Origin: Rostratula benghalensis
Taxonomy: Eukaryota > Chordata > Aves > Charadriiformes > Rostratulidae
DNA: 64,000 nucleotides
Assembly (NCBI GenBank): GCA_013399305.1
Contig: VXAI01000091.1
Coordinates: 3,145,454 to 3,209,453, forward strand
Direction of reading: 5' to 3'
Numbering within the stretch: position 1 is the first letter of the stretch; every line of letters begins with the position of its first letter. A model generated the notes under the pieces. It ran no database searches and was not told the DNA's origin. It saw only the letters and a list, made by a program, of their open reading frames with translations. The translations under genes and the position numbers were made by a program. This document shows positions 34,208 through 45,700 of this stretch, piece after piece.

Positions 34208-37200
34208 GGGTCCTGCAAAGGTTCCAGATTCCAAGAGCCTTTGCTCTTGGAAACAGCATTTGAAGTGGATACAGTTCTGGCACTCCTGACAGAGTGTCAA
34301 AGCCCCTCTTTATTTCTGCTGGCAAAGGCTTGTGAGTCCATGTCTGCTAGATCTCCCCGCAGGGACACAGAAGTCTATGCTCAAATATTTGTTGGGGTCT
34401 CCACTATGGGCTGAAGGAGCCCTGACTTGCACAGGATTTCCAAACAGATCAAGATTAAGCAGGCCAGGCTGAATGGCTGGCATCACTTCAACATACTATT
34501 TAGCCAGAATTTTGCTTACTTCTTCCAACAGCAAGGTTCAGAGGGTTGCATTCTTCTTTCTGGAATAAAGAGGGCACTGTCTACCAAGCTTTTGCTACAC
34601 AAAATCAGTTCAGTGAAATACATAATTGCTGCTTGCCTGCTCCCTACTTTCACAGGCCTGCTGTCTAAACTACCTCCACTAGACACTTTATTGTTTTGAC
34701 CCAAAAAATACTGCTGTTACTGCTGTAACAATAAAAAAAACAACCAACATGATCTGCCCGTAGAACACCATTCACATCTGGTTTTGGAACACAGAACTTG
34801 AGTGAGAGAGATTTCATCCACCCTAGGTCTTTTCTACAGTCATAACCCTTCAAAGAAAGAATGCTTACAAAATATGATTTAAAAAAGAGATGTGTTTACT
34901 AACTGCACAAATTCTTCCCTTGGTACCTGCAGGTTCTATTAGCATTTAAACTTTCAGTTTAGAAACAGTGGAGGAGAGGAGGAATCATAATGTTACTGTT
35001 CATGAGTTGTTCATAGCACCCAAGGAGGTGCTGTTTAAACTAAACAGAAAAGAAATTTCTTGCATGCTGCCTTCACCCAAACCAATTCTTATAGAGTAGG
35101 AATGAGTGCCTTGACGTTCTTACTACTGAGAGAGCAGGGGGGCTGCTCTGGTGGGTACAAAGGCTATGAATGTTTACAAGGTAAGTTTTCTACAGCATAC
35201 AAGGGAGCTAGTCATCAGGCAAGGTTACTTCTGGCTTAAGCAATCAGTTCAATGGGCTTTACCATTGTTATATAATTGTAACCAGAAGTCCTCTGGGAGT
35301 TTGAACCATGCTGTTGTGCTCTCACAAGAAGTAATTTGTGAGGCAGCTCTCCCCTTAGGAGTCCACATAGTCAGTAATGTGGAGCAGCTGTGCACTTTCT
35401 TTGGGAGAGAGGTAACCCCGATGACCAGAGCCCAGGTTATGCTCTAATCATCTCCCATGTGTTATCTTACAGCTTTTTTTCAGAGCTACTAGCCATCTCA
35501 GAACCACTTTAGCTTTCCCATCAACTTCATATTGTTGGTTTATAATTTTGTTTCTCCACGCAAAACATCAAGCGTTGTCCCAAGCTTACCACAACTGTTT
35601 TACTGCCTTTGCTGCTGGGGCTGCTGATTGACTCCTCATTTGCACTCTACAGATAAGATCCTGATCCAGCAAGATCTGTGAAACCTTTGCACTGATTTCT
35701 GTCAGATCTAGGCTTCAACCAGTAGCCTCTGGCTTTTGCTAAATCTGTATTTTAACCCAGATACAGTTTATTATTTGTTTTTTTCAAAACATGATTCTAC
35801 CAACCACTCAGCAATACACACATCTAACAGCCTACCTCAGCTCCTATTTCTGCTTACATCAAGTAGATAATGTTTTGAAATAGGCTACAGCTTTCACCTA
35901 CCCTTAGCCAAGTTCATACAGCTGTGACCCATCATTTCAAAGATAAATGATCTCAAGCTGCCAAGTTGTGACTCTGGGTTAACAAGGGCAAAAAGAAAGC
36001 TGTGGTCAAATGAAAAGGAAACATTAGGTTGTTTTGTATTTTGAAAGTGATCAAGCATTTGCACGTGGAGACCCACTGAAGTCCTAGAACTAGGTCTCTA
36101 GATCAGTCAGTACCGATCTGAACAGCTCTCTCCCAAAACAACTACACCTTAACTCATCCCTGCTGGTAGTGGTAGCTGTAAAACAAACAGTGCTTGAAGT
36201 TGCCTCGTGGTGGGAAAGAAAATTTGGCTCAAAAGCAGCACTGTAGTCCATGCTTGCATGTTTCAGGTGCTCAGAGACTGGTAACAGCCCATCCCACAGT
36301 GATTCCACTGTGCTAGGTAAAGCTCTGTGATGTGTAGTTACTAGTCTGAGGTGAACTGTAAAAGACAACATGACTGTCTACACAACACCCACTCCCCTGC
36401 CCTCAGTCCCAGTTTTCTTTCCAATGGAAAGCCGGAAGCATGTCAGGGAGGAGAGGGAAGAGAGGGCAGACAGTAACACATCCAGGCTGCATCCTGACAA
36501 GCAAGCAGGATGTGACTGCAGTGCACATGGGAGCCTCCAAGCTGGAAAACAGTCCCAGGCCTCACAGCTCAGATATGCCTCTATGCCTCAAAAGTTGTTG
36601 TGAGCATATAATTGCCCTGTGGCTGGCTATAAAGCCCAAACAACTGACTGTGTAAGACTCGCCCCATTCTCCATTGGCATAGCGCTGCGTTGTTGCATTG
36701 ACAAACTCACAGTGGGGGCCTGGGCAAGTAGTTTCTCTTATTGCTGTTGAAGAAACACCCCTGCCTCAGACCTGCAATGACCTCCAGACCTTGCTGGACC
36801 AGGTCAAGGTCACTGTGCTGCAGAAAATTCTGAGGTAGAAGCTGGTAGAAGCAAGGATTCTGCTACAAATTCTTTCAACAATTTAAAGATGAGAGAACTG
36901 GAAAAAAAGATCAAACCAAGAAAGGCTGGAGTCAACAAGGAACTGTGTGATTCAAGTCTACAAATTGTGGTTTTATAGAGGTTAATCAGGTTTTGGGAGT
37001 GATGCAGACAATGATAAACAAATCAAGACAAGAAGGAGAGAGGTACGAAATACATTTCAAAGGATTATGCCTCTGGATCAGGCTATTAAGAAAAGTCTTC
37101 ATGCATGCCTGTGAAACCACAGACTGCATTCTCTCTTTAGATCAAGTAGAATCTCTAAGCAGACAAGAAGGAAAAATTTCTCCTACCGGAGCTCTGTCAA

Positions 37201-40200
37201 TAAAGAAATGTCAATAAAGGTTCAGTTGATTAAAACAATTTCCCAACACAGAGAATAAAATACATTTTACAGGGTGGTCTAGTACTTCTTTCAGTGACAA
37301 TCCTCTTCTCAGTTACAAATGATTGCTTAGCTTTTCAATAGCTATGTTGGAGGCACACATCCATTTAGTATTTGGGATTTTTTCACATATAATTCCCTTT
37401 GGAATGGTCAGTGTGTGTTTAAGATTTTACTAAATGAATAGAGACAAATTCTGTTCTTTGAAAAGTTGATGTAAATCTGAAGTATCTACCCTAATATAGA
37501 TTTGTTAAATCAGAGTAAATGAGAGCACACTTTGGCCTTGTGATATCCAGTACAGGAGCAAGGAACATAATACAAAGAAAACTTGCTTTCTAACTGCTTG
37601 TAAGGTTTAAGGGAGATAGATAAATAAGTAAATAATAATAATGTCTTTGTTTCTGAAAGGAGATATTCAGTCTACCCAAAGCACCATCCAAGTCATTAAA
37701 GGATTCCCAGGTGCCAGGATTTGGAAAGGGTATTAACTATTCAAACAGTTTAGGCAGAGGTCTCTCCGTTCTCTCTCCTGGGTCATCTCAGATTTCCTCA
37801 ATCTCTGCCCAGAACTGAGCACAGAGGGAAAGAAAGGCTGGAAATTTTAGAGGAGTAACATTTTCTCCAGAACTAGAAAGGATTTATCTTTCAATCTTGC
37901 AGTAAAAACGAGGAAACCCGTCCTGTGTTAGCACAACTTTAAGGCTGGCTGGGTAAGGGCCACAAGCTGCATGTGGAGGGACAGACTCTGCAGCAGATGC
38001 TGTGCAGGGAACCCTCTTTTCCTCATGATGCAGACAGTCACTTGAAGCCACCCATCCCACATGAGCTGGTCTCTGGTTCCTGCATGTTTGTAAAGGTTAA
38101 TAGTACTAAGCAGGTTCGTGATATTGAGCAGAAATTTCAGATTGGAATTATTTTCCTGAGGGGGAAAAAAGTATTGAAAATAGCAATCACTATAGAAAGT
38201 GGTATGAGCCAAGGCCAGTGGTCTCTGACTATCCTGGCAAAGGGAGAGGCACCGATGCCTCCAATGGGAATAAGTCTGCCTAGAAAAAAAGCAAAGTTTA
38301 CTAGAAGGAAGATCTTTTCTGGAAATGTCATCTTTAGATAATGAAATCTGCCTTGTCAATTGTGCTGATCACAGAGCTCCCCTGCATCCACTTCCCCACT
38401 TCTGCTCCGGGCTGTCAGGTGGTAGGCCACAAATGCTCATCCCATTGTCAGGTTGCCCACATGCTTTTCTCACGCATCACTCACATCTTTGTTGTTCAGG
38501 TCTTTGCTGGCTGATTGAGAGTGTGTTCTGCCTGGAGCCACCTGCAAGCAGCACACTTGTTGACTTTTCTTCCAAGGATAAGTTGATTCAACCTTGTTAT
38601 AGCAAGACTGTGTTTACTGATGGCTGCTGATTCATTCCTCTCTGTGATATGTAGTCTTGGTCATGGTTATGAAAAGCCTAAATCATTCAGGTTCCTGCCA
38701 CTATAAGACATCTTCTTCAACCATTTTCCTGCAGCTTGTAGAGACAAGATAAGTATCAGTCCTAAAAACTGAACTCCGGAGATCTTTGTCAGCAAAGCTG
38801 CTTCCAGGGAATCACCAAAACAATTCAGCAGTCTTTCATGCATTGCCTATCCTTGCTTAGGATGTCTTTAAAAAAGTGTATTAGTTATTTGGGAATATAT
38901 TATGATGATGGGCAGTCTGAAATGTGGATAATACCTATACCAATGCATTAAATCCTCCTGAAGCCTAAGTGCAGCCAGGACTCTCTCTGCCTGCTCACTG
39001 TGCCATGCGCAGTCAGGAAGATAGATGCTATTAAGAGGGCGATGAAAAGCATGAAGTGAACCTTAAAGATACAGAAAACGTCAAGTCACAAAATGGCAAA
39101 GCTCTTTGGCTCTTGTGCCTGTCTTTTCATGAGTAGGGCAGGATAACCACTTTTTTGGGCATATTGCCTGCCCAGGATCATGCCAGAGAGAATCTCCAGG
39201 GAAGGCCTGTCACGGTCATCCTGCAGATTTCCTCTTCATCTCAGCGCAGCTGTTCCCATCCTCACCTACTAGCCTGATTTCTTGCTGACTTGTTACTGAG
39301 AATGTTACTGCAGTGATTCCAGATGTGGAGGAATCCACATTGCAGACACACATTGTACTTTCACCCTTTGTCTCCAAGTGTCCCAGTGACTGCAGGCAGC
39401 TAGCTCAGGTCTTACTAAGGAAGAAAACTACATTGGCCCTAGACAAGCCAAAAGACCCACATCCTTTTGCTTTCAACAGTTTGCAGTCACAGTATTCCCA
39501 GAGTTTTGCTGTATTTAATATAATCTCCAAGACAGAGTAAAGTGTCTGTTTTGTACCATGGAGGAACATCTCTGGTCCCTTCTATTGCTGTTAAACTCTT
39601 ACTTGGCTCCACTTCCTTATTTTATGCTCAGCATTGCTCAAGGCTTTGCTTTGCAGTTCTTGAAGTTTGTTTAACTGTTTGTCATCCATAATCTCCTCCC
39701 CTTCCATCAAGCAGTCATCTATCATGCCTTCCTTATTGAGAAAAAAAATCTAGATTTTTCTTTCTCGTTTGCTATCCTATTTGCCTTATACAGTAATGAC
39801 TTGCATGCAGGAAAATAATTCAAAGCCACAATGTTTCTGAAGCTACAGACAGTCAGAACTTTTGATATAACTGGGAGGAAAATCAGACTTTACGTTCAAC
39901 ACATCTGGCAGGAATAATTTTATATTCAACACACCTGGGAGGAATAACCCCTATATATTTTTTCCTGCTTCAGAATCAACTGCAGACTGTCCTCACCACA
40001 TGAAAAACTGAGCTGGATGATGGATAGTATTATAACTTGTGAGCAGTGTCAGCCTAATGGATGCCTAGGACAGCGTAACAGTTGTACTGCAAGAGTATTT
40101 TGAGGGCAGCCTTCTTAATCTGTACCATCAGAAACGGTGATATGAATTAATAACTATTTTTCTTTCTTTTGAGATGAGGATACAAATGATCATGAAAGAA

Positions 40201-42029
40201 TTTGAGCTTGTTTCCTACTACATCACCAAAAGTATTTTCAAATGTTTTATAAAGCTGTGCAAGCACATAGGAGCCACTGTGCACTCAGCAGTAACTTATA
40301 TGTATTTCAAGATGTTTGATGCTGCAAACAGTTCTGTGAGCTTGCCTGGGATGAGTGGAAGAGAACTTGAGTTTGATTTCTTATCTGAAAGGATGCTAGC
40401 TCTAATGGGGTGGAGCTAGGAAGGAGTCAAGACTGTTTGGTACAGAGGCACATTTGTGTTCTGAGCAAAGGCAGAGAGCTCAGTCCTCTGCTGGGAGCTG
40501 CTGTGCATTACTGGAGCATGGCACCTTCCCTCCCTGAAGCAGGTGTGTAGGAAAAGCCACCTAGCCAGGAGCTGGCTGAAGGATGCCTGGTGCCTCTCTT
40601 CCCTCCTGGCTGCCCAGCAGCATCTTATTTGAGCCCAGGATGGCAATGGATGGGAGAAACTGCTTTGAAACTGTTTAATAACAGTGATGGTAACCTTTGA
40701 CCTTGCTGAATAGCAGCGCTTTTGACCTTTCATTTGTTAAATAACGCAACCACTTACTTCTTGATCCTTATCAGCATTTTGTAATTGGGGTCAAGACAAA
40801 ACAGAGCAGAGTACAGTTACCCACCAGACTTTACTGAACCAGGAAGAATTTCCTTAAGCTATAGATTTCCTTTTTGATAATCTTCAGTGAGGACAGGCAA
40901 AGACTTGAGACTGGGTGGCTTAGGAGATCCATAACAGGCGAAAGAGCCTCTCAGCTATTAGCATCTGGTTTGAATCCAGCTGTGGTTGACAGTGGCAGAA
41001 ATTCATTACGGTCTCAGGTTGCCTCTCTGACTCGTATGAAATGAGTTTGGCTTGCAGTTCTACAGTTCACTGGCCAGTTAACAGCCATTACATGAAATGT
41101 TAACACATGGTTCTAGAGACATCAGTCATTAAATGAATTTACAAAGTCTGAAAATTCCTATTCCTATAGAAAAAAACAGACTATGGCACAGTGGAAGGTG
41201 ACAGTTTGGACAAAAAGTTTGTGATCACTCCTGTGTATTCGGCCTGATTCATGTCAGAGAGAGGTGGTTACCCTTAAGGAATCTGAGTTGCTTTTTGTGT
41301 GGTGTAAGTAAAACAAATGGGTCGGGTTGTGTGCTGTACAGCTCATTAAACATCTCACTTGACACACAAGCAGGTGACAACTGTTACAGGCAGTGGTCCC
41401 AGGATCAGTGTTTTCCTTAGAAGTGAACAGGAAATGGATGAAAAAGAAATCCAAGAATTTATGACGTGACAATGGATTTAAAAGTAAGTGCATACACATA
41501 TATTTATTTATATAACGCACGCATATAAAAGCTTAAACTTCCTGAAGACGTCAAATAGAAATTCTATTTGTCTATACAGCTGCACAATCTCATTACTTAC
41601 TTATTGCATTTTGTATTAAGCCAGATTGCAAGATTTTTATGGCAGGAGCTGTTTTGAGGATGTCTGTCTGTATGTGATTCAGCAAATGAGCCCACAAAGA
41701 GTGATCCAAATGCTATCATTTATAAACCATTTATTTATAGGTGTACATGAACTAAATAGCTCTGTAAAATGACACTGCTAAGTAGTGAGGTTCAGAGGAT
41801 TTTTTCCCCCTGCTAATCACGTAAGAAATGAGGAAAATGGAGCCTTTTGTGGTATCCCAGCTCAGGTGCCCTCATGCTTTTTGGACTTACCTCTGGATTC
41901 AGGTCTTTTGAAACTGAGGAACACCTATGCTGAACAGCCATCCCTAACTGCATTCTTAATGGAATGCTGCTTGTCAGTGTCTCTGTGGCTCCCGGGACAG
42001 GGTGAGCTTCACACAGGACCGGCACAGCC
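34208..42029. other. Intergenic sequence upstream of RSPH9, no supported gene
   Basis: About 7.8 kb without a recognised gene. An overlapping pair of open frames on opposite strands (37928-38359) shows no family signature. Simple sequence AGATAGATAAATAAGTAAATAATAATAATG lies near 37614-37642 and a 30-bp tandem duplication at about 39861-39955. The epoxide hydrolase 5' end could lie anywhere in this upstream region. Confidence 0.45.
39861..39955. repeat. Degenerate 30-bp tandem repeat (about 3 units)
   Basis: Two clear units start with TTCAACACATCTGG (39895) and TTCAACACACCTGG (39925), each continuing GCAGGAATAA or GAGGAATAA. A weaker preceding unit (AACTGGGAGGAAAATCAGAC) begins near 39861. 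The unit length is 30 bp between the two clear copies. Confidence 0.6.
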
Positions 42030-42326
42030 AGATCTGCCTGCATGGGCGGCTGCCTGCGGGCTCTCCAGCGCCCTGCTTTCTCCTTCCTTGCTCTAGGGGA
42101 AGCCTTCGGCCTGACCCACACAGCCTCCTCGCCGCGACTGCCCTGCTCTCCTCACCTCCCCGCGGAGGGAAGGCCCGGGCCGAGGAGGCCGTTGAACCGC
42201 ACGGGAGCTCTCGTCCCATCGTGTGTCCCTCAGGTGAGGCCGCCGCCCGCAGGCGCTCACCCCAGCGGCTCCCCTCCCGCCTCAGCCCGAGCCGGCCGCC
42301 ATTGTCCGCCTGCGCCCACGGGCGCC

Positions 42327-42340
42327 GTTTCCATGGCAGC
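42327..42340. promoter_or_regulatory. X-box-like RFX site
   Basis: GTTTCCATGGCAGC differs at one position from the ciliary X-box type GTTNCCATGGNAAC. It lies about 190 bp upstream of the RSPH9 start codon. Confidence 0.55.
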
Positions 42341-42358
42341 GGAGAGGCGGGATCCGCC

Positions 42359-42372
42359 GTTGCCATGGCGGC
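42359..42372. promoter_or_regulatory. Weak X-box-like site
   Basis: GTTGCCATGGCGGC keeps the left half-site and spacing of an X-box with two mismatches in the right half. A further left half-site, GTTGCCAGGG, follows at 42401-42410. Confidence 0.4.
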
Positions 42373-42496
42373 GCCGCTTACCCCCTCCCTCGCCCCCGCC
42401 GTTGCCAGGGCGCTGACTTTGATTGACGTTCCCTCCAGCGGAAGCACGACGTCACCTTTGACCCCAACCGCTCGGCGCCTGGTAGACCCAGCGACG

Positions 42497-42509
42497 GTTG
42501 CCTGGCAAC
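42497..42509. promoter_or_regulatory. RSPH9: Perfect palindromic X-box (RFX) immediately upstream of RSPH9
   Basis: GTTGCCTGGCAAC is two perfect RFX half-sites (GTTGCC and GGCAAC) around a single base, 17 bp before the ATG. RFX2/RFX3 motifs of this type mark promoters of motile-cilium genes, in line with the radial-spoke function of RSPH9. The site may lie in the 5' UTR or over the transcription start. Confidence 0.75.
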
Positions 42510-42526
42510 GGCGACGCGGAGCCGCC

Positions 42527-42753
42527 ATGGAGGCGTCGTGGCTGCCCGCCGCGTTGGAGCTGGTGTCCGGCGGCGGCCTGGGGCTGAGCCCGGAGAAGCG
42601 GGCGGTGCTGTGGTCCTCGCTGCTGCTCCTCCAGCGCGACTACCGCTTCGAGCGGGTCTGGTTTTGGGGCTGCATCCAGGGCGTGCGCGGTGCCTACTAC
42701 ATCGCCGAGGGGCTGGGCCCCGACCGCGCCGCGCCCCGCAGCCGCCTCTACAG
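42527..42753 (+). CDS. RSPH9: RSPH9 coding exon 1
   Basis: Starts at the Kozak ATG (GCCGCCATGG) and ends CTCTACAG|GTGCGG. It encodes MEASWLPAALELVSGG through YYIAEGLGPD. The Ser codon after LY is split with exon 2. Confidence 0.95.
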
Positions 42754-45700
42754 GTGCGGAGGCCGGGCCGGGTCTCACCATCCCTCCGTGCGGGGGTCGG
42801 GCAACTTCCTGGGGAGGTGGGAACGGAGAGGGCTAAACGGCCTCAGGAGGCTGGTTTATGTGTTGGGGGGAGAAGAGAGGGAGAAGTGGGGGCTGCCCAA
42901 CTCTCTTGGAGGGAGCCTTGCTGTGCCCTGAGGAGGATGGCATGGCTGCATTGAGCCCTGTTCCTCACTGGGCTCAGGCCTGTGTCCTGCTTGTCACTGG
43001 CAGCTTGAACTGCGTGGACTGGAGCCTCCTGCCACCAGTGACCAAGGAGATGATTACATGGGCTGGGCCGCTGAAGGGCCGTTTCCAGGGGGATCCTTCT
43101 TTTGAGTATGAGTACACTGAGAGAAATGCAGAAGATGCTGAAAGATTGGATGAAGATGGTAAGGAGGTAAATACAGCAAAACACTTTTGAACTCTTTACT
43201 GCAGTTGTGCCCCTCACATTGGACAGGTGGCAGCTCCTCCTCCTTGTTTGTAAAAAGCAGCTTGAGGCTACATTCAGGCAGAATACGTACAATGTCCTCT
43301 TTGCTGTCATTGTGTAACAATGCCTTCTGGACTGAACTCTTAGTTACTCCTGGAGTTAGACACAGCTCAGAAATATTCTTTATCTTTGATGTTTTATTAT
43401 GCACAATTGGTATCGACACTCACTGCTGTGTCTGAAGCTTTACATAGGAACTGCAGGTACCATTCTTTATAACTGAATAGACAAGTCATAAGCAGCTTAA
43501 TTGTGAGGGAGGAAAGCATGGGTGAAGGGGAGGGGTGGTTAATTTTCTGGTGAGTTTAGACTGTCTGTTCCTAGCCACATTCTTATGAGAAGAAAATTCT
43601 TCTCCTCATAGTGCCATCGAGCTCTAAGCTTGATGTTGATGTCGAGTCTATTGTGGTTTCTATTGTCACTTTGAGTTTATTTTCAGAAATGAGAACAGGG
43701 AAAGCCCTGTCTTTAAAATTTGCCTATTCTTCTTTAAAGCCCACGATCAAGGAGGAGGCCCGAGTTGTAGCTACGATAGAACAGATAGACAGAGCAGTTG
43801 GTATCATCCCCCGGGGGGCATTTGTGAAGACTCCTCTTGGATCTGTGAGTGAAAACAGAAACTTTGAAGGTACATTCTCACTGTCTTTATCAGAATCAAC
43901 TGTACTTTGATCATAAAGGCTGTAAATTAAGATGTCTTTTTCTCTAGCTGGTGGTTTGATTTCAGCTTTATTTTTAACTTGGGTAAGATGAACAGGGAGG
44001 AGAGAATCCAATGCTATTAATGCTCAGGTGCATGATTCAACTCTGGAAGGTGGGAGGAAAGTTGGTAATGGCTCTGAGTCATTAAACCTGTAGTTTAATT
44101 TGTCTGCATATAGTTTATGTCAGTGTTTAGCAATTATATCTAGATATAGGATGTAACCAAATGGGCACAAAGAGTTGATCTCCACTTGGTGCCCATTTCT
44201 TACCTGGAACTGCAGTTAGCATGGTCGGCAATGCATAGCATCAGGGAGTACTGCCACACATTTCTGGCAAGCCTTTGGGTCTTCAGTGGAGTCCACTGGA
44301 GAAAGATTGTGCTTGCATCCTATGCTGTGGGTTTTAGAGAAACAATATGACATTTGAAGCCATAATGTGTGTTAGCCCAGCTCACTTTATTAATGATCAT
44401 CAATGGCTGTTTGCAGGTCTTTCTTTGACGGAGGCCAAAAAGTTAAGTTCCTATTTCCATTTTACCGAGCCTGTTAACCTGAAGAATAAAACCCTGCTGG
44501 AAAAGGCTGACTTGGATCCATCCACTGACTTTCTAGACTCCCTGGAGCACGATATCCCACAAGGTAAAGGTAGCAGAATCAAGAGATGCAATGAGAAGAA
44601 AGGCAGTCTTAGTAGCTTGGGAAATGCTGAGGTGACAAGGTGTCAGTTGCTGTGGAGTTCATATGCTTGGGAGAAGCTCCTGCAAACCTATAAAAGAGCT
44701 TCATCCTTTACTAAATTTTGTACTTAATTCCTTATTTTAAGCAATTATAAATGCTTACAATGGTAAGAAGTAAGTGTACCAGGGCTGTCACATCCTCAGA
44801 ACACGTCTTCTGACCATACCAGCAGTTATCCCCTCTGCCTGAGTGCCATATTCCCTCTTGAATTCTGTAAAGGCTGTGACAGCCAGTGTCCCCATCAGGA
44901 GAGATAACTCTACCAGTGATAGAGGCGGTTTATGTGGTTTGAAGTATTTCATGGCTCTTGTCCCACCCAGTATTGCTGCTCTTTATCTAAATGGGCTCTC
45001 GTTAACACACAACTGATAGCTCTGGGAGGCTATCAAACTTTCCTTTGATAAACTGTGTTAGAAGTGCTTAGTGTGGAATAATTTGTACTGTAATGGGATT
45101 AGACACTGTGGAAGGAGAAAGGAAGATATTTATGCCGGAATGTATTTTCAGTTCACATCTCTACAGCTTGGCTAGACAACTGTTAAATATATTTAAGGCC
45201 TCTTCTAGGGATTCCTCTGGCAGGATATTTCTTTAAAGAGATGGGAATGAGTTGTTTCTAACTGCTTTTTGATTTGATGCATTTTTCATTTTGGAACAGG
45301 CGATTCCACATCCTGCTGCCTAGAAGGATTGTTGGGATGCAGTCAGAATTTAGGTTTGCTACTTTATTCCTATCCTGGAGTAGCAGGATAGGATAGAGGG
45401 GGGTCTTGTGCCAGATGGAACTAGCTGGAAGGACAGCGCTGAGTTAATAGTGCTGTAAATAGCTTTTCAGACTTTGTCATATATATATATACACACATAT
45501 ATCTCCCAATTTTCTCTTTGACAAAAAAGAACTGAGAGTGAACCTAGTGAACTCGTGTCTGAACTCCGAACATTTTTGATGGTTCAGAGCACAAACAGTG
45601 CTAAAATCTAAATCATTGTTCAACTTATTGGGAGTGTCCTTACTGCAGTCATTTTCCAGAGGTGTAGTCTGGAGAGGCTGCACATTTTTACATACACTGG

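Larger units (their letters stand above)
42030..42800. promoter_or_regulatory. RSPH9: CpG island and promoter of RSPH9
   Basis: A sharply GC- and CpG-rich block in otherwise AT-leaning DNA. It covers the region upstream of RSPH9 and its first exon. No TATA box is evident close to the ATG. It contains four RFX X-box-like motifs, an ETS-like AGCGGAAGC at about 42438-42446 and a CRE-like CGACGTCAC at about 42448-42456. Bidirectional activity is possible but not shown. Confidence 0.8.

Noticed and set aside
37928..38359. Overlapping long open frames on both strands
   Set aside because: Neither has a recognisable motif. Being open on both strands usually reflects base composition, not coding.
41974..42528. 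A 184-codon open frame on the minus strand across the RSPH9 CpG island
   Set aside because: GC-rich promoter DNA has few stops on either strand. The frame is Arg/Ala/Gly-rich, resembles no protein and overlaps the RFX motifs.
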